In this document: positions 1 to 7,719 of the stretch, in pieces
Layout: each line of letters opens with the position of its first letter
How positions within the stretch are numbered: position 1 is the first letter of the stretch
Source of the DNA: Lachnospiraceae bacterium
GTDB taxonomy: Bacteria > Bacillota > Clostridia > Lachnospirales > Lachnospiraceae
Length of the DNA stretch: 64,000 nucleotides
Direction of reading: 5' to 3'
Assembly (NCBI GenBank): GCA_021203205.1
Contig: JAJQBQ010000053.1
Location: 96,154 to 160,153, forward strand
The notes under the pieces: model-generated
Database searches by the model: none
What the model saw: only the letters and a program-made list of their open reading frames with translations
Told to the model about the DNA's origin: nothing
Position numbers and translations under genes: made by a program

Positions 1-765
1 GCGATTCCGTGTTTCGGCAGTGCACATATTCTGGCAGCGGCGGCGGATATCCCGGCCATACAGCGCACCGTGGCGGAAACGGAGCGCAGGGCAGCAAAGG
101 AACACGCGGTTTCCGATCCGCATCTGGCGGTTCGGGTTTGCAAGGCGGGTGACTGCTCTGACAAATGCGGTCTCCCGGACAGCTGTGCCGCAGAAGACAA
201 TGTGGGTCCGGGAAATCAGAATAAGATGCCGGAAAAGATCACGGCAGCGACACCGGAAGACACGCGCAAGGTTGCGTCTTATCTGATGCTTGCGCCGAAC
301 GGCATTTTATACTGGCATCCGACCATCCCGGGACTTGTGGAAACTTCCCTTAATCTCGGTATTTTCGATGTGCAAAATTCGGTCATGACGGCCGGCTATT
401 CCGTGCGAAGCTCGGTGGCCTCCAGAAAACATCTGCTTGGGGAGATGCTGCGCACGCTGGCTGACACCGTCGGCGCGGATTACAGCGAGGCAGGCGATTA
501 CCCGGGCTGGGAATACCGGGAGGATTCCGTTCTAAGGCCTGCCATGGTACAAATCTATCAGGAACTTTTCGGAGAAAAACCGGAAGTCTGCACTATCCAC
601 GCGGGGCTGGAATGCGGCTATTTCATGGGAAAGAAGCCGGATCTGGACATTGTCTCCTTTGGACCGAATATTTACGATATTCACACGGCCAAGGAGCGCA
701 TCAGTATTTCATCCGTGGAGCGCGGCTACCGTTATGTGAGAAAAATTCTGGAGACGACGCTGTAA
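1..765 (+). CDS. pepD: Xaa-His (aminoacyl-histidine) dipeptidase, 3' part
   Basis: Cytosolic M20C-family metallopeptidase that cleaves dipeptides such as carnosine-type Xaa-His. The reading frame is open from base 1, so the start and the N-terminal metal-binding half lie outside the window; the GTG at 70 is only an internal codon. The visible C-terminus carries family hallmarks: VCTIHAGLECGYF, a metal-ligand/dimerisation region (residues numbered from the true start unknown), then DIVSFGPNIYDIHTAKERIS and SSVERGYRYV. A stretch rich in Cys and charged residues (about bases 150-240) is less conserved and may be lineage-specific. The gene ends 240 bp before the WalJ-like gene, with no clear terminator between. 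The family assignment rests on recognised motifs, not on a search. Confidence 0.85.
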   Translation, partial: AIPCFGSAHILAAAADIPAIQRTVAETERRAAKEHAVSDPHLAVRVCKAGDCSDKCGLPDSCAAEDNVGPGNQNKMPEKITAATPEDTRKVASYLMLAPNGILYWHPTIPGLVETSLNLGIFDVQNSVMTAGYSVRSSVASRKHLLGEMLRTLADTVGADYSEAGDYPGWEYREDSVLRPAMVQIYQELFGEKPEVCTIHAGLECGYFMGKKPDLDIVSFGPNIYDIHTAKERISISSVERGYRYVRKILETTL

Positions 766-820
766 ACTGACCTGGTGGGGAACGGACTTCACGTACAGGA
801 AATCGGAGAGAAAACCTGTA

Positions 821-1009
821 TTGAAGTTCATGAACAGTTTACCGGAGAAGGAACCGATGGGAATGTATATAGAAGGTTCATCGGATGGAAAACCGGCGGA
901 AAAGTATATAGACGGTTCACCGGCGGAAAACTTATGGACGGTTGACAGGAGAAGAAAGAAACAGCTGAATTATTCCGGAGAGAATAAATCAAGAAGGAAA
1001 ATAACATGA
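821..1009 (+). CDS. possible small ORF with two repeat units, doubtful
   Basis: A 62-codon frame whose TGA overlaps the ATG of the next gene (ATGA at 1006-1009), the layout of translational coupling. It encodes two related units, YIEGSSDGKPAEK and YIDGSPAEN. These come from imperfect direct DNA repeats at 865-903 and 904-930, so coding capacity may simply reflect repeat DNA. There is no good ribosome binding site, only GGAGAG about 28 bp upstream, and no recognisable domain. It could be a leader peptide, a repeat-derived spurious frame or a decayed gene. Confidence 0.2.
   Translation: MKFMNSLPEKEPMGMYIEGSSDGKPAEKYIDGSPAENLWTVDRRRKKQLNYSGENKSRRKIT
865..930 (+). repeat. two imperfect tandem repeat units
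   Basis: Units at 865-903 and 904-930 both start GTATATAGA(A/C)GGTTCA and end in GGCGGAAAA; the first is longer by a 12-base insertion. A third partial echo (ATGGACGGTTGAC) follows at about 934-946. Confidence 0.6.
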
Positions 1010-1803
1010 GATTAGGAAGTATCGCCAGCGGCAGCAGCGGCAACTGCATCTATATCGGTTCGGATCACACGCATATCCTGGTGGATACCGGGATCAGCAA
1101 GAAGAGAATCGAAGAGGGGCTTGCCGCCTACGAGCTGTCGCCGAAGGATCTGGACGGAATCTTTATCACCCACGAGCATATCGACCACATCAGCGGGCTC
1201 GGCGTGCTCACGAGGAAGTATCCGGTGCCGATCTATGCGACAAAGGAAACCATTTACGGCATACGGCAGACGAAAAGTCTCGGCGCGCTCGACAAATCCC
1301 TGTTTGTTGAGATTGAGCCGGAGGAGGATGTGACAGTCGGCGATCTGACGGTGCACCCGTTTTCCATCAGCCATGATGCGCTTAACCCGGTGGCCTACAC
1401 GGTCACGGACGGAGAGAAAAAGGCCGCGGTCGCGACGGATATGGGGCGTTTCGACAAAAAAACCGTCGACCGGCTGACCGGTATGAACTGCATGCTTGTG
1501 GAGGCCAATCACGACATCCACATGCTGGAAACCGGCTCGTACCCCTATCCCTTAAAGGTTCGGATTGCCGGCGACCACGGACATCTGTCCAACGACGCGG
1601 CGGGCGACCTGATCAATCAGGTTCTGAACCCGGATTTGAAGTACATATTTTTGGGACACCTGAGCAGGGAAAACAATTATCCGCAGCTGGCCTGGGAGAC
1701 GGTGCGTCTGAACATAAACACGGCAGATACGCCCTATCGGGCTTCGGATTTTGACCTGCGGGTCGCTTCCCGCACAGAGGCGGGGGAAGCGGTTGAATTT
1801 TAG
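1006..1803 (+). CDS. walJ: MBL-fold metallo-hydrolase, WalJ/YycJ type
   Basis: Metallo-beta-lactamase-fold hydrolase of the YycJ/WalJ group, a cytosolic phosphodiesterase-like enzyme linked in Firmicutes to WalRK wall-homeostasis loci and DNA processing. The 265-residue length is normal for the family. The N-terminus MRLGSIASGSSGNC is typical. The metal site is THEHIDH at residues 55-61, followed by further ligands in a DMG motif near residue 145 and GHLSRENN near the C-terminus. The ATG at 1006 is preceded by AAGGAAAAT. No walR or walK lies nearby, so the usual operon context is missing here. Exact substrate unknown. Confidence 0.85.
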   Translation: MRLGSIASGSSGNCIYIGSDHTHILVDTGISKKRIEEGLAAYELSPKDLDGIFITHEHIDHISGLGVLTRKYPVPIYATKETIYGIRQTKSLGALDKSLFVEIEPEEDVTVGDLTVHPFSISHDALNPVAYTVTDGEKKAAVATDMGRFDKKTVDRLTGMNCMLVEANHDIHMLETGSYPYPLKVRIAGDHGHLSNDAAGDLINQVLNPDLKYIFLGHLSRENNYPQLAWETVRLNINTADTPYRASDFDLRVASRTEAGEAVEF

Positions 1804-1919
1804 ATACCCGGAAATCGCAAAAGACGCTGTGAACGCTTACCTTTGCAGAAAAAATGCAGAGCGGGGGCATTCCACGGCGTCGGGATCCTTCCGGTATGAC
1901 AGAGAGGAGAGTTCTGCAA

Positions 1920-2192
1920 ATGAAAAGAGCAGTTATCACAGTGATCGGCACGGACGGAGTCGGTATCATTGCAAAAATCTGTACCTATCTCGCGGAGCAC
2001 GGTGTGAACGTGCTGGATATATCCCAGACCATCGTGCAGGGCATCTTCAATATGATGATGATCACGGATGTCACCGCCGCGGACAAAACCATCGGCGCGA
2101 TGGCGGACGATCTGGATGCGCTGGGAGCGGAAATCGGCGTGAAGATACGCATCCAGCATGAGGATATTTTTAACACCATGCACAGGATATGA
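1920..2192 (+). CDS. ACT domain-containing protein (UPF0237 type)
   Basis: A 90-residue single ACT domain, starting MKRAVITVIGTDGVGIIAK, where the GxDxxGI loop is the usual ACT ligand/dimer region. ACT domains bind small ligands, often amino acids. The start at 1920 is chosen because GAGAGGAGA sits about 10 bases upstream and family members begin at this point; the frame runs open further upstream (from 1854) but without conservation. It is followed by the PFL-family gene at 2361, and this ACT/PFL pairing recurs across Firmicutes, suggesting the two act together. The function of the pair is unknown. The ligand cannot be read from sequence. Confidence 0.85.
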   Translation: MKRAVITVIGTDGVGIIAKICTYLAEHGVNVLDISQTIVQGIFNMMMITDVTAADKTIGAMADDLDALGAEIGVKIRIQHEDIFNTMHRI

Positions 2193-2202
2193 GACTACAG
2201 TG

Positions 2203-2340
2203 TCATCATTCACAGACCCATACTCGCAAAAGTCGAAGCGTTTCCCAGCTCGCAGCAGATAAGTTTCATCGAGACTTTTACTGGGTGTCGAAGTTCGCTT
2301 TGCGAACTTCAGGCGGGGCTGTGAATCGTGGCATTCCGGA
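2203..2340. repeat. structured intergenic segment between ACT and PFL genes
   Basis: Holds the hairpin GAAGTTCGC-TTT-GCGAACTTC at 2290-2310 (9-bp perfect arms). Just upstream is a larger inverted pair, AAAAGTC near 2236 against GACTTTT near 2274. The short string TACTCGCAAAAGTC recurs near 32280. A related GAAGTTCGC hairpin with a GAA loop occurs at 17509-17529. Confidence 0.6.
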
Positions 2341-2360
2341 ACATTTAAAGGGAAATTATC

Positions 2361-3725
2361 ATGATAAATATCAGAGAAGTCAATGAGACGCTGCAGATGA
2401 TCGAGCACGACAATCTGGATGTCCGCACCATCACCATGGGAATCAGCCTGCTGGACTGCATTTCCGGTGATCTGGAGGAGTTAAAGGAAAACATTTACCG
2501 CAAAATTACTTCGAAGGCGGCAAGGCTCGTGGAGGTCGGCGAGGAAATCTCAAAGGAATACGGGATTCCCATCGTCAATAAGCGTATTTCCGTGACGCCG
2601 ATCGGTATTGTCGGCGCGTCCGCCTGTCGGTCGGAGGAGGATTTTGCAGAACTGGCCCTGGTGCTGGACCGTTGCGCAAAGGAGTGCGGTGTAAACTTTA
2701 TCGGGGGCTATACGGCGCTGGTGAGCAAGGGCATGACGCCGAAGGAAGAGATGATGATCCGTTCCATCCCGGGCGCATTAAGCCGGACGGAGCGCGTCTG
2801 CAGTTCCGTGAACCTGGGTTCCACAAAAACCGGCATCAACATGGACGCGGTGCGCCTGATGGGCGAGATGATTCTTAAGACGGCGGAAATGACGGCGGAT
2901 GAGGGCTCCATCGGCTGCGCGAAGCTGGTGGTGTTCTGCAACGCGCCGGATGACAATCCGTTTATGGCGGGGGCGTTCCTTGGCGTGACTGAGGCGGACA
3001 CGGTGATCAACGTGGGAGTCAGCGGCCCGGGAGTGGTAAAGCACGCGCTTGAGTCCGTGCGCGGTGAGAATTTTGAAGTATTGTGTGAGACGATCAAGAA
3101 GACGGCGTTCAAGATCACGCGCGTGGGCCAGCTGGTGGCGAAGGAAGCCTCCGACCGGCTGGGCGTGGATTTTGGCATTGTCGACCTGTCGCTGGCACCG
3201 ACTCCGGCCATCGGCGACAGTGTGGCGGACATTTTAAAGGAAATCGGCCTGGAACAGGCCGGTGCACCGGGAACTACAGCAGCGCTTGCCATGTTAAACG
3301 ACCAGGTGAAGAAGGGCGGCATCATGGCCTCTTCCTACGTGGGCGGCTTAAGCGGAGCCTTTATCCCGGTCAGCGAAGATCAGGGCATGATCGACGCGGT
3401 GCGCGCCGGTGCGCTGACGCTCGAAAAACTCGAGGCCATGACCTGCGTCTGCTCCGTAGGGCTGGATATGATCGCCGTGCCCGGTGACACGAAGGCATCC
3501 ACCATTTCGGGAATTATCGCGGATGAAGCGGCCATCGGCATGGTCAACAGCAAGACCACAGCCGTCCGCCTGATCCCGGTAATCGGAAAGAGCGTGGGGG
3601 ACACCGTAGAATTCGGCGGCCTGCTGGGTTACGCGCCCATCATGCCGGTCAACCGGTTTTCCTGCGACGATTTCATCGCCAGGACAGGGAGAATTCCGGC
3701 ACCGGTGCACAGCTTTAAGAATTAG
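2361..3725 (+). CDS. PFL family protein (UPF0210/DUF711)
   Basis: A 454-residue protein of the UPF0210/DUF711 family, which is related in fold to pyruvate-formate-lyase-like barrels but has no proven reaction. Start [23 protein letters not shown] is the conserved family N-terminus, and Gly/Ala-rich segments ([54 protein letters not shown]) run to the C-terminus. Length is as usual. Pairs with the ACT protein 170 bp upstream, which may sense a ligand for it. The ATG at 2361 has a weak AAAGGG ribosome site. The family call is firm; any activity would be a guess. Confidence 0.9.
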   Translation: MINIREVNETLQMIEHDNLDVRTITMGISLLDCISGDLEELKENIYRKITSKAARLVEVGEEISKEYGIPIVNKRISVTPIGIVGASACRSEEDFAELALVLDRCAKECGVNFIGGYTALVSKGMTPKEEMMIRSIPGALSRTERVCSSVNLGSTKTGINMDAVRLMGEMILKTAEMTADEGSIGCAKLVVFCNAPDDNPFMAGAFLGVTEADTVINVGVSGPGVVKHALESVRGENFEVLCETIKKTAFKITRVGQLVAKEASDRLGVDFGIVDLSLAPTPAIGDSVADILKEIGLEQAGAPGTTAALAMLNDQVKKGGIMASSYVGGLSGAFIPVSEDQGMIDAVRAGALTLEKLEAMTCVCSVGLDMIAVPGDTKASTISGIIADEAAIGMVNSKTTAVRLIPVIGKSVGDTVEFGGLLGYAPIMPVNRFSCDDFIARTGRIPAPVHSFKN

Positions 3726-3818
3726 TGGTTAAAAGACGGGAATCGAAAACGCAGATCTTGAGATTAAGGGAAACAGTTATGGATAAGAGCATTTTATGAC
3801 AGGAAGGTGGTTATAATC

Positions 3819-5078
3819 ATGGGAATGACGATGACGCAGAAAATTCTGGCGGCACACGCGGGGCTTTCGGAGGTTGCGGCCGGCCAGCTGATCGAGGCGG
3901 ATCTGGATCTGGTGCTGGGAAATGACGTCACAACGCCGGTCGCCATCCGCGAGATGGAGAAGATGACCGTAAAGGACGTCTATGACAGAGATAAAATTGC
4001 CCTGGTGATGGATCACTTCACGCCGAACAAGGATATCAAGAGTGCGGAAAACTGCAAGTGCGTGCGTGAATTTGCCAAAAAGCATGATGTGACGAATTAT
4101 TTTGACGTGGGCGAGATGGGCATCGAGCACGCGCTCCTGCCGGAGCGGGGGCTGGTCGTGGCGGGTGACACCGTCATCGGCGCGGATTCGCACACCTGCA
4201 CCTACGGTGCGCTGGGCGCGTTTTCCACCGGCGTCGGCAGCACGGACATGGCGGCCGGTATGGCGACAGGAAAGGCCTGGTTTAAGGTTCCCTCCGCAAT
4301 CCGCTTTATCCTCACCGGAAAACCGGCGAAATGGGTGAGCGGCAAGGATATCATCCTCCACATCATCGGAAAAATCGGTGTGGACGGCGCACTTTATAAA
4401 TCCATGGAATTTGTCGGCGACGGCATCGCTCACCTCTCCATGGACGACCGCTTTACCATGGCAAACATGGCCATCGAGGCGGGCGGCAAAAACGGCATTT
4501 TCCCGGTGGATGAAAAGACTGTTGCTTATATGAAGGAACACTCCGCAAAGCCGTTTACCGTATATGAAGCGGACGAGGATGCGGAATACGACGAGACGAT
4601 CACGATCGATTTAAGCACTCTCCGCCCGACGGTGTCGTTCCCGCATCTGCCGGAGAACACGCGCACCATCGATGAAGTGGGCGATGTCGCTATCGACCAG
4701 GCAGTGATCGGCTCCTGCACAAACGGCCGCATCGACGACATGCGGATCGCGGCAAAGGTGCTGGAAGGACATCATGTGGCAAAGGGCGTGCGAGCCATCG
4801 TGATTCCGGCGACACAGAAGGTGTATCTGCAGATGCTGGAGGAAGGTCTCACGAAGATCTTCATCGAGGCCGGAGCCATCGTCAGCACGCCGACCTGCGG
4901 GCCTTGTCTCGGCGGACACATGGGTGTCCTGGCAAAGGGCGAGCGCGCCATATCCACAACGAACCGGAACTTTGTAGGCCGCATGGGCCATCCGGAATCG
5001 GAAGTATACCTGGCAAGCCCTGCGGTGGCAGCGGCGAGCGCCGTGACAGGAAAGATTTCGGGGCCGGAAGAGCTATAG
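3819..5078 (+). CDS. leuC: 3-isopropylmalate dehydratase large subunit
   Basis: Large subunit of the isopropylmalate isomerase (LeuCD) that interconverts 2- and 3-isopropylmalate in leucine synthesis; an aconitase-type [4Fe-4S] enzyme in the cytosol. About 419 residues, the shorter HacA/LeuC2-like form. Cluster cysteines are visible in [10 protein letters not shown] and [33 protein letters not shown] is the active-site region. Start chosen at ATG 3819 ([11 protein letters not shown]), with AGGAAGG at 3801-3807; a GTG at 3807 overlaps that ribosome site and is unlikely. leuD follows 150 bp later. No leuA or leuB is in view. Confidence 0.95.
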   Translation: MGMTMTQKILAAHAGLSEVAAGQLIEADLDLVLGNDVTTPVAIREMEKMTVKDVYDRDKIALVMDHFTPNKDIKSAENCKCVREFAKKHDVTNYFDVGEMGIEHALLPERGLVVAGDTVIGADSHTCTYGALGAFSTGVGSTDMAAGMATGKAWFKVPSAIRFILTGKPAKWVSGKDIILHIIGKIGVDGALYKSMEFVGDGIAHLSMDDRFTMANMAIEAGGKNGIFPVDEKTVAYMKEHSAKPFTVYEADEDAEYDETITIDLSTLRPTVSFPHLPENTRTIDEVGDVAIDQAVIGSCTNGRIDDMRIAAKVLEGHHVAKGVRAIVIPATQKVYLQMLEEGLTKIFIEAGAIVSTPTCGPCLGGHMGVLAKGERAISTTNRNFVGRMGHPESEVYLASPAVAAASAVTGKISGPEEL

Positions 5079-5143
5079 ACAGAAGGCAGGGAAGCATGAA
5101 TACTTCCGTCAGAATATAAAAAATGTTGCGCAGCGGAATACCC

Positions 5144-5188
5144 TGACATCAGGTGATCGCGGGAGCGCGGAGCAATCCGTGGTGTCAT
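5144..5188 (+). repeat. dispersed 42-45 bp repeat, copy A (leuC-leuD gap)
   Basis: Runs TGACATCAGG...GGAGCGC...AGCAATCCGTGGTGTCAT. A second copy lies at 15326-15367 in front of the FAD oxidoreductase gene, sharing AGCAATCCGTGGTGTCAT exactly. The ends TGACATCA and TGGTGTCA can pair into a hairpin. It ends about 25 bases before the leuD ribosome site, so in an mRNA it would sit in the intercistronic leader. Confidence 0.7.
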
Positions 5189-5227
5189 TATCTTTCGCTA
5201 CAACATCAGAATAAGGAGGAATTTCCC

Positions 5228-5725
5228 GTGAAAGCAAGAGGAACAGTTTTTAAATACGGCGACAATGTTGACACGGATGTCATCATCCCGGCAAGATACC
5301 TGAATTCATCCGACCCGGCAGAGCTTGCAAAGCACTGCATGGAGGACATTGATACGGAATTTGTCCACCGTGTCCACACCGGCGACATCATGGTGGCAAA
5401 CAAAAACTTCGGCTGCGGCTCCTCCCGCGAGCATGCGCCGATGGCCATTAAGGCTGCAGGCATCAGCTGTGTCATCGCGGAGACCTTTGCGCGCATCTTT
5501 TACCGCAATGCCATCAACATCGGCCTGCCGATTCTGGAATGTCCGGAGGCCGCAAAGGCAATAGAGGGTGGCGACGATGTGGAAGTGGACTTTGACAGCG
5601 GCATGATTTACGACTACACGAAAGGCACGCAGTATCAGGGACAGGCGTTTCCGCCGTTTATGCAGGAGATCATCCGCGCGGAGGGACTGATTCCGTACAT
5701 TAACCGGAAGCAGGAGGCGGAATAA
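5228..5725 (+). CDS. leuD: 3-isopropylmalate dehydratase small subunit
   Basis: Small (swivel domain) subunit of isopropylmalate isomerase, partner of LeuC. Starts at GTG 5228 ([18 protein letters not shown]) because a perfect AAGGAGGA lies at 5213-5220 with 7-base spacing; the frame is open farther upstream, but that region is repeat DNA. 165 residues, normal for the short LeuD form. Family motifs: [38 protein letters not shown]. Cotranscribed with leuC is likely, since no terminator is seen in the 150-bp gap. A hairpin terminator candidate follows the stop. Confidence 0.95.
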   Translation: MKARGTVFKYGDNVDTDVIIPARYLNSSDPAELAKHCMEDIDTEFVHRVHTGDIMVANKNFGCGSSREHAPMAIKAAGISCVIAETFARIFYRNAINIGLPILECPEAAKAIEGGDDVEVDFDSGMIYDYTKGTQYQGQAFPPFMQEIIRAEGLIPYINRKQEAE

Positions 5726-5778
5726 AGGAGCTCCGACCGTGTCTGCCGGAAAGAAGGAAAGCAAAAACATATGCCATG

Positions 5779-5853
5779 CGGCACCGGAAATCCGGGTACG
5801 GGAATCGCAGTCGGGCTGCGGCCTTGTGTATCCGGGGGTTCGGTGCCGTTTTT
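5779..5853 (+). terminator. candidate terminator after leuD
   Basis: CGGCACCG (5779-5786) pairs with CGGTGCCG (5841-5848), followed by TTTTT. The loop is long (54 bases) and contains a further small GCAG/CTGC hairpin. The remaining gap to 6118 is AT-rich. Confidence 0.5.
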
Positions 5854-5982
5854 AAAACCTGTAACAATTTCGTAATAATAAAACTGCAGAGGAAATGCTT
5901 CCTATCTTCCCTGATTTGTCCGAATTTTGCCGGAGTTGTGTCAAAATCCTGTACAAAATCAACAAAACAAGCCTTCTTCTGA

Positions 5983-6029
5983 TTGCCTTAAGGCAAATTT
6001 TTAAGTGATTTTTCACAAAAGTGAAAAAA
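5983..6029. promoter_or_regulatory. two palindromes upstream of wall-hydrolase promoter
   Basis: TTGCCTTAAGGCAA (5983-5996) is a perfect 14-base palindrome. TTTTTCACAAAAGTGAAAAA (6010-6029) is an inverted repeat ending four bases before the -35 box at 6033. Their position suggests operators; the cognate regulator is unknown. Confidence 0.45.
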
Positions 6030-6032
6030 CTG

Positions 6033-6060
6033 TTGACAAACTTTTAAGAAATGTTATAAT
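6033..6060 (+). promoter_or_regulatory. sigma-A promoter for wall-hydrolase gene
   Basis: TTGACA at 6033-6038 and TATAAT at 6055-6060, both perfect, with a 16-base spacer. The gene start at 6119 leaves a leader of about 50 bases. Confidence 0.8.
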
Positions 6061-6118
6061 CTTTCGCATCGGATGTAACAATTCCGTAAAAATTAACAGT
6101 TTTTAACAGAGGAGACAT

Positions 6119-7171
6119 ATGAAGATCAAACGGTACGATTCGGAAAAAGATTTTAAGAATGTGAATAAGGCAAACAAGAGGCACGGTGTTCGCAGGGCGG
6201 TCACCACGGCGGCAGCGGTTTCCGCATTCGCTGTGCTGGCGGTATGTGCGGATCAGACATCTCAGGTACGGCTTTCCGCTCACGAGAATGTGACAGGTGC
6301 CTATGTTTCTGCCGCCAGCCTGAAAAACATTTTTCTCGATTCACAGGAAGTATCCTTTTCCGATCTTTTCTCCACGGAAGAAGTTGTGATGGAGGAAAGA
6401 AGCGTTGATACGGTATTATTGAATCAGGACGCGCTTCTCGAAGCGGCGGTTACTCAGGCACTGGAGGCAGCGCAGATCGAGCTTGCAAAGGTTGAGACGG
6501 TTGTTTCCGAGGTGAATGGCAGTACGCAGGCTGCAGAGACACAGTCCGACATACAAAGCGAGGCATTAGCTCTTGCATCTTCTGTTGTTGAGGAATATGA
6601 CAGCGCCACAGAGGCGCAGGATGCCGCAGTAGAGGCGGTTAAGAGCGCGGCTGAGGAGGCGGCTCAGGTTGCTTCCGAGGAAGAGGCGGCGCGCATCGAA
6701 GCCGAGGAGGCGGCAGCGGCGGAAGCGGCTGCAAAGGCAGCGGAAGAAGCAGCGGCGGCCGAGGCAGCTGCGAAAAACACTGTCACGGCGACATACTCCA
6801 GTCCGATTTCCAACATCTCCGATGAGGATTACAATAACCTTTTAAGAATCGTTCAGGCCGAAGCCGAGAATCAGGGAGAGATCGGGAAAATCCTCGTGGC
6901 GAATGTGATTGTCAACCGCGTGAAGAGCTCGAAATTCCCGAATAATATTACGGATGTCATCTTCCAGGACGGGCAGTTTTCCCCGGTCTCCAACGGAAGG
7001 TTCTACAGCGTCACAGTTTCCGCTTCCACAAAGGAAGCCGTGGACAAAGCCCTTGCAGGGGAGGATTACTCCGACGGAGCGCTGTATTTCGTAAACTACA
7101 AATGCGCAAAGGGCTGGTTCAACACACTGAACTACCTGTTCCAGTATGGGGATCACGTATTTTATAAATAA
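6119..7171 (+). CDS. cell wall hydrolase, SleB-like (Hydrolase_2)
   Basis: Exported peptidoglycan hydrolase, probably a lytic transglycosylase or amidase of the SleB/CwlJ catalytic family. 350 residues in three parts. A basic N-terminus with one membrane segment (about residues 24-46) acts as signal or anchor. An Ala/Glu-rich spacer (about 100-225), likely a helical or coiled-coil stalk, follows. The C-terminal catalytic domain (about 235-350) starts SDEDYNNLLRIVQAEAENQG, where the Glu of QAEAEN matches the family catalytic Glu; VANVIVNRV, FSPVSNGRFY and GALYFVN follow. AGAGGAGA precedes the ATG. A consensus promoter with palindromes lies upstream and a terminator downstream, so it is a single-gene unit. 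It may serve growth or spore-related wall turnover. Confidence 0.88.
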   Translation: MKIKRYDSEKDFKNVNKANKRHGVRRAVTTAAAVSAFAVLAVCADQTSQVRLSAHENVTGAYVSAASLKNIFLDSQEVSFSDLFSTEEVVMEERSVDTVLLNQDALLEAAVTQALEAAQIELAKVETVVSEVNGSTQAAETQSDIQSEALALASSVVEEYDSATEAQDAAVEAVKSAAEEAAQVASEEEAARIEAEEAAAAEAAAKAAEEAAAAEAAAKNTVTATYSSPISNISDEDYNNLLRIVQAEAENQGEIGKILVANVIVNRVKSSKFPNNITDVIFQDGQFSPVSNGRFYSVTVSASTKEAVDKALAGEDYSDGALYFVNYKCAKGWFNTLNYLFQYGDHVFYK

Positions 7172-7215
7172 AAGGGCATAGATACAAATAAAATAAACAG
7201 AACATATGCTTCGGA

Positions 7216-7252
7216 CACCGGCGGTTTTCCTGCGAATCGCCGGTGATTTTTA
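7216..7252 (+). terminator. intrinsic terminator after wall-hydrolase gene
   Basis: CACCGGCG (7216-7223) pairs with CGCCGGTG (7238-7245), followed by ATTTTTAT. Confidence 0.85.
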
Positions 7253-7261
7253 TGCGCAGGG

Positions 7262-7400
7262 CTGCGTAGGGAAGTTAGCAGCCAAAGCTGCACGCAGCCC
7301 GCGCGGCGAGTAGGGGACAAGTCTCCCTGCTCGATTGCACACAAGCCGTGTAAGGAAACGTTTCGGCTTACGTCGAACGCGGCCAGGCGCCGGTGGGCAG
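7262..7400. repeat. structured intergenic repeat, copy 1
   Basis: GC-rich, hairpin-rich segment: GGGCTGCGT...ACGCAGCCC (about 7260-7302), GCGAGTAGGGGA...TCTCCCTGCTCG (about 7306-7334) and AAGCCG...CGGCTT. The part near 7290-7340 resembles 61672-61728 (GGCGAGYAG...CCTGCT.GATTG), and CTTACGTCGAACGCGGCC near 7367 resembles CTTACGCCGAACGCGACC near 61668. No coding content seen. Confidence 0.5.
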
Positions 7401-7443
7401 GGAATTTTCCATAGTTTGATGATACGGAAGTTAAATTATTTGC

Positions 7444-7494
7444 CAAACGTGCGTTCGGAAGTAATTTTACAAACGTGCGTTCGGACGTAATTTT
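7444..7494 (+). promoter_or_regulatory. two 25-bp direct repeats upstream of the thrC promoter
   Basis: 7444-7468 and 7470-7494 differ at one base in 25; the shared core is CAAACGTGCGTTCGGA. They are adjacent (26-base period) and end just before the -35 region, as expected for paired activator or repressor sites. Confidence 0.65.
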
Positions 7495-7497
7495 CGC

Positions 7498-7526
7498 TTG
7501 TGTAAACGATAGTCCTGTGCTATAAT
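7498..7526 (+). promoter_or_regulatory. extended -10 promoter for thrC
   Basis: TTGTGT at 7498-7503, 17-base spacer, TATAAT at 7521-7526 with TG-n extension (TGCTATAAT). The leader to the ATG at 7720 is about 190 bases, with small hairpins (CCGAATATTTTTCGG; CCGGGGCAGTTCCCCGG) but no T-box signature that I can see. Confidence 0.75.
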
Positions 7527-7719
7527 CGCGAAGATTGGGCGCTGCCAGCATAACGATCCTGATATGGTTGAACCGATACCCGAATATTTTTCGGATAACC
7601 GCAACAGCAGCGAACCGTGGCTCCGGGGCAGTTCCCCGGCATCCATGGTGCGAAACAGGCATGAAAGGGATCGGCAGTTCCCACATACGACTGATTTTAA
7701 GAAAGGAAACTGTATTCAC

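Noticed and set aside
1800-2408. 202-codon minus-strand frame
   Set aside because: Antisense to the ACT-domain gene and the following gap; no conserved features.
7564-7719. N-terminal extension of threonine synthase
   Set aside because: ThrC family members start at the MSILYQSTRSEG position; the extension lies in the leader after the promoter at 7521 and has no ribosome site.
7530-7719. T-box or other known riboswitch in the thrC leader
   Set aside because: No GGGTGGNACCGCG-type T-box sequence or other class signature could be found; only small hairpins.
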